From: Ligustrum vulgare
Lineage: Eukaryota > Streptophyta > Magnoliopsida > Lamiales > Oleaceae
NCBI GenBank assembly: GCA_963555705.1
Contig: OY743187.1
Location: 13,468,133 to 13,532,132, forward strand
Direction of reading: 5' to 3'
DNA length: 64,000 bases
Of this stretch, positions 44,055 through 56,365 are shown one piece after another (within the stretch, counting starts at the first letter, position 1; the number at the start of each line of letters is the position of its first letter). A program made the position numbers and the translations under genes. The notes under the pieces were generated by a model. That model worked only from the letters and a program-made list of their open reading frames with translations, was not told where the DNA came from and searched no databases.

Positions 44055-46735
44055 TCATTGCGTAGGGACATCCTCTGAAGAGCCCTTGCCAGGTGCATCC
44101 AAAGGATCTGCAGGATCATCGAGGGAATCATCTTGAGGCTCGGGGTACAGGGCTTCAATGGAGGATAGGTCTAGGGATGGGAAGGCTTCCTTCACGTCCC
44201 TCAAAGCCATCCTGGCCCCAATGTTCCCAAAGACCCTCTGCATGACCTCATATTCTGGTGTCTCTTCAAAAGTGTCTTTGAAATTTTGGATTACCTCAGA
44301 CACCTTGGCACTTAAAGTTCTCTCCACTCGTGATGCAACGGTCTGCTCCAGAACTTCCGTGATCCTAGATTGCATATGCCGTTCCAGATAGGCAAGGTCC
44401 TTCTCTGCCTTCCTCCTAGCCTCCACCTCTCTCCCCAATTTCTCAGAGGCTGCTGCCACCTCAGCATCTAGCTTAACCTTGGCCGCATTGGCTGCTGTCA
44501 GGGCCTCAGAAGTTATGGACTGAGCCCGGTTGGAATCGTCCAATTTTTTACAAAGGGACGTCACATCTGCCTCGGAAGCCTTTAGGTTGTGCCTTAACTT
44601 TTCATTGTCCTCCTGAAGGCGTTTGGCTGTCACCCTATCTTCCGAGGAGGCCTTGCGAGCAATGGATAGATGCTCCTTGAGGTCCTTAATCTCTCTAAGC
44701 ATATTGTCCGCGTGGCAAAGGGCAGTCTCAACATCCTTCTTGTCCCGTTGCGCCTCCTCCACAGAAGACTCCACCTCGTCAATAAGGGCTAGAGCCCTAG
44801 CATTCATAGCCTTGGCAGCAAGCAGCTTCTGGGATGGAGTGGCACTAGAGGAGAAGGCAGACCAGCCCTCTGTCCAAAATTTCTCAGTGACTAAAGCAGC
44901 CATGGCAGGAGGAGAACTGGGGAAGTCGAACAAAGAAGGACTGAAGGTAACATCTCTGGGGAGAACACTGGCTCTAATGTGCTTGAGCTCTTCTACCCCC
45001 TCAAGTATCACTTCATTAGCCAAATCTGGGAAAGACACAGATGACTCGTCCTCCAAATCCTGAATCTCTGGTGGCGGAGGTGCAGAGGTTTTTTCCTTTT
45101 CCTTGCCCCTTTTAAGCCTCTTTAATGGGACAGGCTCCTCCTCGGATACATGTTCAGAAATATCCTCGGACAAGGGAGATTGCACAGAAACGCTCTTAGA
45201 CTCCCTCTCCCTCTTGGAGCCCCCTGTCCGACTTTTTTCCTTTCCCCAATGTAGCAACCCTCTTAGGTTCAGCCCCTTTTTCTAAGCTCGGCTATCGGGG
45301 ACCCACCGGAAGCAGACTGGGTGGAGGCAGCAGTGCAAGAAGAGGACCCTGAAGTTGGGCTGTGGACGCCTTAGATACCTCTTTTGCCACCCCTACTTGC
45401 AGGTCAGCAAGTACTGCTTTCTGCCTCTTCTCGATTTCGCTGTCGTGGCGAAGAGCATGAGGGATCTTTTTGGCCATAAGACCCTTCAAAGGAATCTTCG
45501 AAAAATCCTTGGAACCTAGCAAGAAATGAAGGGGAATGAAGTTATGAACGGACGAGGTATAAGTTATGAAGGCAATAAGGAAACAAACTTACTCATGGCT
45601 CGCTTAAGGCCGTGCTTAACAAATAATTTATTTTGTTGAATGACCCCCTGAAAAGTGCCCTTATAAGCAAACAAGCACCTTACTGCCGCTAAGTCTGCGT
45701 CAGAGAGGAGGCAGGCAAAAGTATCCCCTGCCACAAACCAATAGCATGTTAGGAACCAATAAAGAAAGGTGAATAGAAAATAAAAAAAGCGAATGATGCA
45801 TGACACTCAAGGACACTAAAGCAAATAAAAGACTCACTAGGTGGGGAAAGAGTTTGGGGAACTGTAATTTCTGGACTAGGGTCCATAGGAGAGTTCTGCC
45901 ACTCCCCTGCAACCCAGAACCATTGGTTTCTCCAGTTCTTTATCGAAGTAGGATGACCAGTAATAACGGGAGGGTATGAGCCCCTAGGAGACAAGTAATA
46001 CCAGTCTTTGATGTCCGACCTCACGTCTTTTTCCCTTCTAACTGATTTCTTCAAGGTATACAAGCTATGGATGATGTGTAGTGAGATGGGATATTCAGGG
46101 TTGACCTCTTGCTACACTAGCCAAGTACCCACGGCTTGCGTCCAGAAGTTGAGAGCCAGCTGGTAGGGGCATAGGTTGTATCTCCTGAGCAATGCCCTGA
46201 AGAAGGGGTGCAGGGGTAGCCTCATCCCCCAGGATAGAGCATCATAACATATGGCCACTTGACCTGGGGGAGGGCTGCAAGGTCGGCAAGAAGGTGTAGG
46301 GTGCACTAATCGAACCCCTTCTGGCATCCTGAATTTCGCCGAGGCTCCAGCCAAATCAACCCCTCGAATTTCAGTGGCGATCTCGTTGTTTTCCCACGAC
46401 TCTGGGTTCAGATCAGGGTCTACATGATACCCTGATACTTTATTCACCAAGTCTACCCAACCTTCAAGTTGGGCTATTTCCTCCTAAGAAAGCCCTAGCT
46501 CTTCCCTATGTGCCCCAAATGGGCCCTAACAATTAATCTGAGGTCCAGGTGACCAGAAGAAGAGCCCACGACCTCTCCTCTTCTCAAATCCCCGTCTCGC
46601 TTGCTTCGGAGCTCTCTCAGAGAAGCCTCCTCCTCGGATGATAGATGAGCCATATAGTTCTGGTCTTTTTCTTCTTCACTGTCAGAATCACTCAAATAAA
46701 TTATACCACTGATTTTCCTATTCCTCCTCTTAATC
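44055..46735 (-). pseudogene. Antisense accessory gene of the Tat-lineage element (putative gypsy-type transposon protein)
   Basis: A reverse-strand gene between integrase and the 3' LTR. Exon-like pieces join across two introns in frame: about 46735-45838, 45727-45593 (donor GTGAGT, acceptor GTGGCAG), then 45515-44055 (donor GTAAGT, acceptor TTGCTAG). The N-terminal half (VAICYDALSWGMRLPLHPFF, CPYQLALNFW, SIKNWRNQWFWVAGEW) resembles the plant 'putative gypsy type transposon' family (Pfam PF04195). The C-terminal half (44055-45257) is a 400-codon region rich in Lys/Glu/Ser, followed by a long coiled-coil-like segment and an acidic tail. Stops near 46479 and 46112, a shift near 46530 and a shift near 45270 break it. 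Antisense genes here are known in Tat elements such as Grande; their role is unknown. Confidence 0.78.
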
Positions 46736-47589
46736 TGCTCCCTAAAGAAGCGGGAACAAAAAAATCGACAAAGATATTGGGCAGAAACCTCTGACAGGAA
46801 TCGTCATTGCTAACATTTTCTGTGAACCCGTTCCCCCAACTCCTTCCATTTATTCTTAAAAAAGAGCCAGACTCACCGAAAGATAAACAAAAGGCAAAAC
46901 AAAATTTTTAAATCCACGCTTGAAGATTAGAAGTAAAAAGGTTTTCTTTACACTTACAAAGGAAAATAAATTTACCTTCAGAAACGGAAGTCCAAGATTG
47001 TATACTCGGAGCGAAGAACGCGCCAATGAAGAGTGTAGAGCGATAGGGATGAGTTGTTACGTAAAAATCCCTTGAAGAGATAACAAAAACTTGCAAATAC
47101 AGAAGGGGCGCTGCAACTTCTTGCGGAGATACTACTGCAAAAAAGAAAAAAAAATTCTGAGGATACGGTAAAGGAGAAACAATTAGGAGAAGAAGGCTTT
47201 ATAGGGAACTCAATAAACCAAAACCCTTGGTTTGCAAGCCACATAATTAACACGAGTAACCAACGTCCCTTGGGGGATGGATTAATCAAGGCGCCAACTG
47301 TCAAATGAAGGGAGAAAACCATTCAGTTACCATAGTGGGTGCCACGCGCGGAGAGATGTCACCTATCATTCCTTTCCTGCTCCTTGGGAACCGATATTAG
47401 TAGCCCCCTTTATGTTAAATGCGCCGTCTAAAAGACATGTTGATGTAATTCCAATTTTCACTTGAAAAGTAGAACGGGAATAGAAGGTTGGCTTTACTTT
47501 CAATCCGAGCTCCCACTAAGAAATGTCATTCCGAGCTTTAAGCTTGCAGCGTCATACGATAATTTCCAACCAATAGAGGGAAGAATAAT

Positions 47590-47595
<6 letters not shown>
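46736..47595. other. 3' non-coding region of the Tat-lineage element
   Basis: On the minus strand this is the presumed promoter and leader of the antisense gene. No convincing coding exon was found. Short ORFs at 46908-47322 lack recognisable motifs. Confidence 0.45.

Positions 47596-47661
<66 letters not shown>
47596..47661. repeat. (AT)n microsatellite
   Basis: About 33 uninterrupted AT/TA dinucleotides, 90 bp before the 3' LTR. They generate spurious YIYIYI reading frames on both strands. Confidence 0.97.
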
Positions 47662-47667
<6 letters not shown>

Positions 47668-47751
47668 GTAACAGATAAAAAAAGTTAGTGCCTCGAACAT
47701 ACAACAAATCCTACCCGCCCATGAATGACCACATCGGATTTGAGGGACTAG

Positions 47752-48432
47752 TGTTGAGATCGTACCCAAAATGCGGCATATTGGACCACCTGCGAAGTCC
47801 CAATGAGGGCCCAGTGGACTCTAGCCCATGGTTAAAGCTTAGAATATCACCTTGGGTCAACTGATGAGGTGGAATATCAATCGAACCTCTTTGGACGAAC
47901 TAATTTGTGTCTGACCGATTGCTTTATGCTTAGCCGAAGTGCTTTACAGTGACGCACAGAAGAGGGATGGGACAAGGGATGGAGTCAGAGATGTGACACC
48001 ACCTTTACCATGAAGTGACAGACGCTCATCCCCTACAAAGTATAGTAATGATTAATATCAAAAGGCAAGATCTCCTTTTTAGAAGTTAGGGTAAATACAA
48101 GTGTAAAGTACGGCACGTGTCACGATCCGAAACAACGAGTTCCTCTATAAATAGAGCACTCCTCCCGCTTTGTAGGGGGTTAGCAATTTCATACTCTTAA
48201 CTAAATATTTTACTCTCACTCCCTTTTCTCTCTTTTACACATTTATATTTCCCGCACTCAATTTATATCTGCTTGAAATGAGCACTGACTTTGGTATCGG
48301 AGTGCAAATGGGAGCCACCTCGGCCCCCTTTGCAAACTGATCGTTTGTCACAGTGCGCAGGAGATCCACGTGTTCAAGAGGGAGGAGCTGAGATATGTTG
48401 GTCCAAGGTCCAACTGGATTTTGTGGTCAACA
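47752..48432 (+). repeat. 3' LTR of the Tat-lineage element
   Basis: 681 bp, preceded by the purine tract TTGAGGGACTAG. It carries 11 bases near 47800 (around CCAATGAGG) that are absent from the 5' LTR. TATAAATAG is at 48146. Confidence 0.93.
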
Positions 48433-49377
48433 CTTTAATGAAAATTATGATACTTGTAAGGAATATTATATTAAGTGTAATATTCATATTTTATATGTTA
48501 TAAAATTACAGTACATGTAATGAAGATTATAATTCATTTAATCAAACGAACTCAGCTTATAATTAGTGTCCCGCCAAATAGCATGTATATCTTACAATAT
48601 GAGGAATGCAATTTAAACGAATATTGTAATAGTTGTAATAACGCGTATTTCATATAATAAATACATATTACAATGGTTTATACCAACAAGAATATATGTC
48701 ACTTACAAGTTTCACGACATGAATCTGCCGTGTAATATTTTTTTTTTTGCCAACCATTACAATACGTGTAATGCAAAATCATCACATGAGGAACAATGAT
48801 TTATGCTAACTGAGATTTTCAGATGCCTTAAATTACATGATGTGCAATGTGTACAGTACTTAATAAGACACTTGTTATTACCACAACCATAATGCTCAGT
48901 AATCACCTGAAATTCATGAATTAAGATGTTATTACGGGCATTGTAATATTATGATTTACTATACATGCCCTACGCAATAAAACACAACGATACTACAGGA
49001 ACTTCTGAACTATTACGAAACTTCTGAACAGTTAGGCTATAACGTACAATGATATTGTAGTCACTGTAATATCATGTCCGATCTAAAAGATGACTTCCCA
49101 TATTATTAAACTAATTTAACAATTAAAATATCCATATTATTAGTTTTTTTTTAAAAGTTAATCACATTCCTAATTTAATCTCCTAAATAAATAGTAACTA
49201 CATTCCTAAATAATAGATTCCATAATTAATGAGGTCAATCAATTAATAAACCCTCTCATAGAATTCGGTATTTTTCTAAATCTAGGAAGTGAAATTCTGT
49301 AATATTACGAATAATTTCAAAATTACGTATTTTTCATTTACTATCCATTACATCTAGGTAGTTACTTAAATTTCCCA
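48433..49377. other. AT-rich stretch with recurring ATTACA/TGTAAT words
   Basis: No gene. Many short inverted words (TTACAAT, ATTGTAAT, GTGTAATA) recur between 48440 and 49080, consistent with an old palindromic repeat. Some of the same style precedes the Tat-type element at about 36380-36427. Confidence 0.4.
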
Positions 49378-49385
49378 CATAAACT

Positions 49386-50260
49386 AGAGGTGGGCGTCGG
49401 GTGGTTCGTTTCGGGTATCTCAAGAATTGAAACCGAACCATACTTTTCTGTTCTTGTAAAATAGAATCATTCGGTTCCATTAAATCGCAAGAACCAAATC
49501 AGAACCAAACCATTCGGTTTCGATTCTAATTCGGTTCTACAATAATGATTATTTTTCGAGGACCTTATCGAGGAATATTAGGCATCGAGAAGCGAGTCAA
49601 TAACCAGAAATAAACTTCTAATATACCAAGATCAACGATTTCGAAAATCCTTTCACCCCGAAGAAAACATATGATTTTCCATGAAACAAAAGATAATCAG
49701 AAACCAAAATAAAAAAACAAATGGTCTGGAAGGTTTTTAGAACGCGACAAGAAGCCATACAAATTGATAAATTTGTATAATAAACTTGTGAGATGTATCA
49801 TGAGTTTTAAATACATTATTATTAATTTTTTTATATTTGTATTTAAATATTTAATTAACTTCATCGTGGTCATTTACATCTTCGCTTATTAACAAGTTAG
49901 TCACATTCTATTTTCATTTACTAAGAATTTCAGTACAAGTGTGAAAGTAAACGGTACAATGAGGTAGAGACGTAACAAATTTCTAAAAAAGAATTTAATC
50001 ATTTTCACTTTATACAAAAAAATTACAAATTCTTTTGATTTTTATTTTTAGGACAATCAATTTAAATCGTCAAAAAAATAAACCAGGATCAAATGCATGG
50101 TTCTAACTTCGGTTTTAAAAGCGGATCGAGAACCGAACTGAGAACCAATCGGTTCTAAGTCCAGAACCGATTGCCATTTTATTTTTTTAAAACCATATGG
50201 TTTCGAATATTTCGATTTGATTCCGATTCGATCATTTCAGTTCCAATTTTTTTGCCCAGC
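49386..50260. mobile_element. Non-autonomous hAT-like element
   Basis: The left end AGAGGTGGGCG and the right end (complement GCTGGGCAAAA) share the TGGGC terminal pattern common in plant hAT elements. Flanks are CATAAACT (49378-49385) and CATAAAACT (50260-50268), an 8-bp target duplication with a one-base indel. Subterminal GGTTCGGTT/AACCGAACC words occur in inverted orientation at both sides. There is no transposase. Confidence 0.62.
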
Positions 50261-50974
50261 ATAAAACTCACCTTGATCAATGCATATTTATGTTGCCACT
50301 TTATAACAAAACTCTAGCATGCTTATCGAGGTGGATTAAACGGTGTTGTATATAGTGTTAAGAAAGAAAAAAATTAAATGCTTTTTAATTGTGATATCTG
50401 GAATAGTAACATCGAACATCATTTAAACAATGTCTTCTTCTCTGTAAATCTTTCAATGACATTGGTCTTCAACTCGTGTTTGGTATGTTATGCCAGACGT
50501 AATTATAAAATATTAAAATATTGTTCGTTAACATTTGGGATACTATTCAATATTGCACAGAATATGACTTGATCTTTATAATGCCTATTGTATATCAAGT
50601 AGGGCACACTACAAGAATACCCAAAATGTTTACCAAAAAAAAAAAAAGGCCCGAAATGCGATTTATCAATAATCACTTATCGAGAGGCTAACCCAGAAAA
50701 CTCGCAACTTTGATTGGTCCATAACTTTTACGAGTTATTCTAGTTTTTCGTGAGCACTTTAGTTTTGCTTGCTGGAATTTAGCGCAAAAATTGTATATAG
50801 ATGATCAAGCATGATTAGTCTTATACTAACGGAACATGTTTAAGTTACGAGGTTGGATCCACTTCTACAATCGTGATTAACAGTATTGATGATGATTAGG
50901 TGACCATAATCACTCTTTTATCTGTTTAATTAATGAATGAAATAACTTGTAATTATTATATATATCTTTGTATT

Positions 50975-51090
50975 TTGTTTAAAGGGAATCAAAGGATTTC
51001 ACCCCTTCCTCAAAAAAGGAGACTCAAATTCAGGTCATTTATCGACAAGATTTCACTCTCATCACTTGAGCTAGGCCTTGACCTCTATTA
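50975..51090 (-). repeat. tRNA-derived SINE-like sequence
   Basis: On the minus strand GGCCTAGCTCAAGTGATGAG resembles a tRNA A box, and about 40 bases later GAATTTGAGTCTCC resembles a B box, in the spacing expected for an RNA polymerase III promoter. Ends and target duplications were not resolved, and the boxes are imperfect. Confidence 0.4.
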
Positions 51091-52479
51091 TTAGGGTTAA
51101 AAGAAAATTCATGAATACAAATGCTTCAAAATACAATTTTACAAGTAACAATTTTCTGAAAAAATTTCAAGAATCAAGACAGTAAGGATAGTGGTGGTGG
51201 TTTGACAATAGCATTGGCAACTGCGAATAAAATGTTTGTTTGTAATTTGTTACTTTTTAATGCATCTTTGAATTGTTCCCTCAATATTTATTCTAAATCA
51301 CAATATAGGTCACAATCATTTATCAGAGTTGGTCACGCTCACATATCACCTTATGTTTGAATTTCTTTTTACAAGTTTATTAATTTTAAAATAGTTTCTT
51401 AAACTATATTTTCCCATGAAAAATATTGAAACTTTCCCTAACTTTATCTTCTTGTGGTAAAAATTATTACAAAACATTGGATATTTCCTCATAGTCATTA
51501 TAAACTCCCACCCCCAGAAGGGCATAATAATTCATTCACAAATTATAAGCTTCACCTTCAAGATTATGCCAAGAAAATAATTACTTTTTTGCTGTGATTC
51601 ATCATTCCACCAAATGATGTATGATAATTGAATTAAATAATCAGAAATAAGTAACTTCAGTTGTAAGTTGTTTTAGTCAAAGTATTCATTATGTGGGGAA
51701 TTAAAGTGGCGTTATTTTATTTTGGGTTGAAGATTTCTGGTTCGTGCTATTTATTCCATTCAAGAAGAAATCTAGATGATGGAGAAAGAGTAATTTGATG
51801 GTGGCAGCCACTTAAAGGCTGCTTTTATTAACTTAAATAATGTGATATGATGTATTGAACGGTAAAAGTCAATCAAATATATTACGAAATTAAATAAATA
51901 AAGGATAAAATTTTGTTGATTATACTCATTTGGTCTATTTAATATTGCGTATCAAACACACCTTTAAAGAGTTTAAAATAGATCGACTAGTTTCTCGCAT
52001 CCTTTTTGAAATGTTGAACCAGCTCGACTTGCCAAAAATTTGGATTGTACAAAGATCACTCGCTCAATCGCCATAACTAAATCACAAATATGTCTCCACC
52101 CCAGCCTATATTTGTGGCAAATTTCTATAAATTCGAGAAACTTTTAAGCATATAGCATCAAGCCTTCTGCACGACCAAACAAGCAAAATATAAAAGAAAT
52201 AAATAAAATTAAATATGATTAAACACAATTTGAAAGCCATAATTAAGTCCATATTCTTATAACTACAATTAGTGAGGTTGTCATAATTCTTTAGGAAATT
52301 TTCCAAAGAAAATGACCATTTGGAAATCATATTAGATTAGGTAAGGACACACATTCCTAGTATCCATCTAGATTTGCAAAACATACATTCGTCTCTCAAA
52401 CGTGATGCAGTATAATATTCAACATTACGAGTAATATAATTTTGACATTATTTTTACGTACCGTTCTTTTACGCAATGA

Positions 52480-52612
52480 TTACAATTTATAAACAATACA
52501 TTTTTTCAAATCACTTTTTAATCACACACATTTTCTCTCTCCAATTTTTAACCACACATCTCACTTAGAAATTACCAAAAAACACAAAAAAAATTCTTAA
52601 ACAAGGCCGCCT
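52480..52612. repeat. Dispersed short MITE-like repeat, copy C
   Basis: ACAATTTATAAACAATACAT ... CACTTTTTAATCACACACAT ... CCAATTTTTAACCACACATC ... TTCTTAAACAAGGCC. It shares the ACCACACAT core and the TTAAACAAG end with the other copies. Confidence 0.5.
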
Positions 52613-52821
52613 AACGATCTGTTAACCTCGTCAAATAATGTACACTCCATCTCCCAAAAATTGCCGATAAGTTTCGCATGTGATCGTGTGTAAATTATTT
52701 ATTCTATATAAAAGTGGCAATAAAACAAGTGTTAAGAATTCAAGTTTCATCTGAAAATGTCGATCTTGTTAACTTAAGAAGATAAGTAGTAAGAAATAAA
52801 AGAAGTATTAAGACTTCCAAG

Positions 52822-53573
52822 CAAGGACGTAGCTAGGAATATAATCTTGCGGGGACGAAAATACGGGGGTGGAGGGGGGCGGGGCCCCCTCCTGGGGGTT
52901 CGAGGGCAGAGCCCTCGAATTTTTTTTTTTTAACTAAGAGGATTCGAAGCGACAATTTTGAGTATCAAAATAGACAAGTTAATTTGGTAATGACGTTGTT
53001 AAGTGATAGGATCTTTTTGCTTAGAAATCCTCCATCGACCTGCTCTATATAAAGAAGTCATATCAGGAATATCTATGTGTTTTGAAGTACAAAATGACTT
53101 CACATTGTTCAACAATTCATCTCATCCATCTTCTTTATAGTTTTGAAGTTTAGTTTTCGTTGGTGGAGCAACAGGACTCGCGACTTTAGCAGCGGCGAAG
53201 CTGCAGAGATGAGTCGATTTGAGGAAGAATGAGTCCAAGGGTTCTGGGTTGTGAGGACTGAGGTGTGTAGTCTGATTATGCGTTACAAGATTAGGTAAGC
53301 TGGGTATATTTTTGGGTAATTGATTTGAGTCATTTGCTTTTATATTGAATTTGGGCTATTTATTTATTTAAGTAACTATTAGATCTTTTGTTTAGGTTTA
53401 AGATTTCTGTATGGTTAAATTTTAAAGTGTAAGTTATTCGGTCAATATTTATTAATGGAAAAAGAATAAAAAATTTCAAAATTTTGTGGGGACGAAACTG
53501 AAAAATATATTACAAATTAACTAGAAATAGTGGACCAATAAACAATGTTGAGGGGCCTCTATCTCCGTCCCTG
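52822..53573. mobile_element. Non-autonomous hAT-type element
   Basis: Inverted ends CAAGGACGTAG and CAGGGACGGAG (complement of right end) agree at 9 of 11 positions. The 8-bp target duplication is CTTCCAAG (52814-52821) / CTTCCGAG (53574-53581), with one mismatch. A GC-rich palindromic region GGCAGAGCCCTCGAATTTTT lies near 52905, similar in style to the element at 14078. No transposase frame was seen. Confidence 0.75.
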
Positions 53574-53794
53574 CTTCCGAGATTCATCCGAAAATGCCGA
53601 TCTTGTTAAGAAGATTGGTAGTAAGAAATAAAATAGCACGAAGAGTGAGATCTTTAAGGATCTAACATGGTTGTAAAAACTACAAGCATTTAGGATTTAG
53701 CCACCAACAATGTTGTTAACTGAGAAAAACAGCAAATTCACAAACAAACTCATAACAGAAAACTAAAAAAAACTGTGAATAATTTAATTCTCTC

Positions 53795-56365
53795 TTATGG
53801 TGTGATCGGTTCAAGATCCTTGAGTAGTCCAACTACTTGTTGCATGCTCGGCCTCTTTGAAGGAAGTTCGGCAGTACACAGATATCCAATCTTCAAAGCC
53901 TCGACCATTTGTTCCTCAGATTCTGTTGCATTGATTTTTGGATCAATAGCTCGTGATCCCTCGTTTCCCCGTACCAATCCTCGTACCCAACCTACTAATG
54001 TGGCGTCTTTTTCCTCGGGATAACAATCTCCGACCGGCTTTTTACCGGTAATTAGTTCAAAAAGAATAACTCCAAAGCCGTAAACATCATATTTTGGTGT
54101 CGGGGGCTGTGGGGAACCGGTTTCTGGCTGAAGAAACTCCGGTGGCACGTATCCAACCGACCCTCGTGAACGTTCACCCTCGAGCTCGTTTCCAAAAATC
54201 TTAGCCAGTCCAAAGTCCAATAATCTTGGCTCCAAGTTCGCGTCAAGATAAACACCGCTTGCTTTGACATCTCGGTGAATAATGGGAGGCGAGCAGCCAT
54301 GGTGAAGAAACGCAAGAGCGCGAGCCGTGCCAAGCGCGATTTTGTGCCTAAAGTTCCAAGACAATATCGACGCTTCCGATCCGACATTTTGTATCACGTT
54401 ATTTTCGTTTTCTTCACACGTGTCGGAGCTCCAGTCTTCAGTAGTTTGAACACCGAGTGGCAAATCGTAGAGCAAGTTCTCCAGATTTCCATTCTCCATG
54501 CTATCATAAATTGCAATCCTCTGCTCTCCAGCCAGGCAATATCCAGTTAGCGGAACAAGATTGGGATGCTTAACTCGACCGAGATACTCCAGTTCTCTTG
54601 CAGCTTCTTGGTCAGTCATGGTCGAACAATGGACCAAAACTTTAACAGCAATAGGGACTCCACCCGGTAACAATCCAGCATAAACAGGCCCAAATCTCCC
54701 TTCTGCCAACAATGTGCTCCGATCAAAATGAGAAGTTGCAGATAGAAGGTCCGCAAATGTGAAATTAAGCAGTGGCTTCTCAAACATTACCACTGGCACG
54801 GACGTCGCTTCCTTAACATCGGCTACCCAAGCAGTCGAATCAGTCTGGAACGAGAAGGGTCCCGACATAGTTTGCTCTTCTTTAATGGAGTCCTGTTTCA
54901 CAGCCCACATCCTGGTTCTTCTTCGACAACCGAAGGCTAAAAAGAGCAACCCCACAAGTAAAAAAACCATGGAGAGGGCAAGAGACAGGGCAAGCTCAAG
55001 TCCCCTATGTTTTGGAGGTTTTCTTTTAAAGAAAGCCGGATTTGCAGCAATTGGGCAGCTGTTCACTGAACCAATGAAAGCCACTTGAATGGTTTCTGGG
55101 GAGATTTCTGAAGCACAAAAGCTTAGTTTGTTATATGAGAAATTGAAGCTCTCCATCTCCTCAAGTTCTTGTAAGAGCATCAAAGGAATCTCTCCGGTTA
55201 AATCATTGTACGAAATGTCTAGAACTCGAAGATTTTTGGTGTTGAACTGAGGAATATGATTGCTTAGGTGATTCTGGGAAAGATCAAGCGTTCTCAAACT
55301 ACTCATATGTGATATATTTCTCGGAATTCGACCGATCAAATTAGTGCCGGACAAATTCAAATACTCTAAGTTGGTAAGCATATCAATTTGCAAGAATGGT
55401 TGCTCGATAAATCTATTGTGTGCCAGATTAAGGTGTTTAAGATTTTCAGCAAGATTTAAATCAGTGGAAAAGTGCCCACTAAACTGATTCTCAGATAAAT
55501 CCAGATAAACCAATCTCGACCAGTTGAAGCTGGAACTGAAATTTACCTGAGAAATGTGGCCTTGAAATTGATTACTGCTTAAATCAATCACCTCCAATGG
55601 TCCTTCAAAGACACCAACAACAGAACCCTTAAACTGATTGCTTGAAAGATTAAGATAACTGATCGATGCCATACCTGAAAAACCCGAAACCCGGCCTCCA
55701 ATCTCATTTTCAGCCAGATTCAAGAACCTCAACTCAGGCAATGCAGCAACAAAACCACTAGGAAGGGAGCCATTAAGCTTGTTTCCAGAAAGATCAATGG
55801 AAACCATAGAGCGGCATTGTGATATCCCCAATGGTATAACTGATTCAAACCCATTTGTACTGAGATTAAGAACTTGCAAAGTGATTAGGGAGCTTATGGC
55901 TTCAGGAATAATCCCAGAGAAATTATTGAAAGAAAGATCCAAACTTTGAAGTTGCCCAAAATTCCCTACGTTGCTGGGTAGAATTCCAGAAATTTGGTTA
56001 AATGAAAGATTAAGATTCGTGAGTGAACTCAAACTCCAAAAATCTGAAGACAGACCAGTAATTTTGTTATTGCTTAGATCCAACAATTCAAGATTTCTCA
56101 GTTTTCCAATGGTGTTGTCAGGAATTACACCATGTAGACCCAAACCAGAAGCTTCCAATTTAACAACGTATTCTCCTTTGGCATCACAAATCACCCCTTT
56201 CCATGAACAAAAAGAGCCAGAAAAATTATATCCTTTGGTTGAATTTACGCCCATTCCTTGCAAGAAATCATAGACAGAAGAATCATCTGTATTGGGATTT
56301 TGGGAAACAGAGGACCTAAAGAACAGACTGATAATCAAAATAGAATTGAAGAAACTGAAACCCAT
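53795..56365 (-). CDS. LRR receptor-like kinase (At2g24230/At5g58150 type), single exon
   Basis: A plasma-membrane receptor-like kinase of 856 residues, starting at the ATG that opens a signal peptide ([16 protein letters not shown]); the 45 upstream codons in frame are unlikely to be translated. An N-terminal LRR cap contains the paired Cys near 53-60 (CSWKGVIC). About 14 to 16 leucine-rich repeats run from residue 65 to 430 (LxxLDLSxNxxSGxIP pattern). A membrane helix lies at 455-479, followed by a Cys-Arg stop-transfer (GCRRRTR). The kinase spans about 549-850: G-loop AEGRFGPV at 554-561, Lys575 in IAVKV, HRD at 697-699, DFG at 717-719, PPE at 741-743. All catalytic residues are present and it is an RD kinase. 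Length matches the Arabidopsis pair, from memory. The ligand is unknown. The gene is uninterrupted and looks functional. Confidence 0.93.
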   Translation of the reverse strand: MGFSFFNSILIISLFFRSSVSQNPNTDDSSVYDFLQGMGVNSTKGYNFSGSFCSWKGVICDAKGEYVVKLEASGLGLHGVIPDNTIGKLRNLELLDLSNNKITGLSSDFWSLSSLTNLNLSFNQISGILPSNVGNFGQLQSLDLSFNNFSGIIPEAISSLITLQVLNLSTNGFESVIPLGISQCRSMVSIDLSGNKLNGSLPSGFVAALPELRFLNLAENEIGGRVSGFSGMASISYLNLSSNQFKGSVVGVFEGPLEVIDLSSNQFQGHISQVNFSSSFNWSRLVYLDLSENQFSGHFSTDLNLAENLKHLNLAHNRFIEQPFLQIDMLTNLEYLNLSGTNLIGRIPRNISHMSSLRTLDLSQNHLSNHIPQFNTKNLRVLDISYNDLTGEIPLMLLQELEEMESFNFSYNKLSFCASEISPETIQVAFIGSVNSCPIAANPAFFKRKPPKHRGLELALSLALSMVFLLVGLLFLAFGCRRRTRMWAVKQDSIKEEQTMSGPFSFQTDSTAWVADVKEATSVPVVMFEKPLLNFTFADLLSATSHFDRSTLLAEGRFGPVYAGLLPGGVPIAVKVLVHCSTMTDQEAARELEYLGRVKHPNLVPLTGYCLAGEQRIAIYDSMENGNLENLLYDLPLGVQTTEDWSSDTCEENENNVIQNVGSEASILSWNFRHKIALGTARALAFLHHGCSPPIIHRDVKASGVYLDANLEPRLLDFGLAKIFGNELEGERSRGSVGYVPPEFLQPETGSPQPPTPKYDVYGFGVILFELITGKKPVGDCYPEEKDATLVGWVRGLVRGNEGSRAIDPKINATESEEQMVEALKIGYLCTAELPSKRPSMQQVVGLLKDLEPITP

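Larger units (their letters stand above)
36428..48432 (+). mobile_element. Tat-lineage Ty3/gypsy retrotransposon with antisense accessory gene, decayed
   Basis: LTRs of 670 bp (5') and 681 bp (3') run TGTTGAGATC...GGTCAACA. The primer site TGGCGCCGTCTGTGGGAA follows the first and the purine tract TTGAGGGACTAG precedes the second. Domain order is gag, protease, RT, RNase H, archaeal-type RNase H, integrase, then a reverse-strand spliced gene. The extra RNase H and the antisense gene are hallmarks of Tat/Ogre-type elements. All coding regions contain stops or shifts. Flanking 5-mers are CTTGT and CTTTA, so a clean target duplication is not seen. The 3' LTR carries 11 extra bases. Confidence 0.92.
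50269..52740. other. Intergenic stretch without a supported gene
   Basis: AT-rich. ORFs at 50378-50572 (plus) and 52106-52330 (minus) have no recognisable domain. It holds a SINE-like sequence (about 50975-51090) and a copy of the dispersed short repeat (52480-52612). Confidence 0.55.

Noticed and set aside
47462..47769. ORFs with YIYIYI runs on both strands
   Set aside because: Products of the AT dinucleotide repeat.
36423..48437. Target duplication for the Tat-lineage element
   Set aside because: Flanking 5-mers CTTGT and CTTTA match at only three positions, so I do not claim a TSD.
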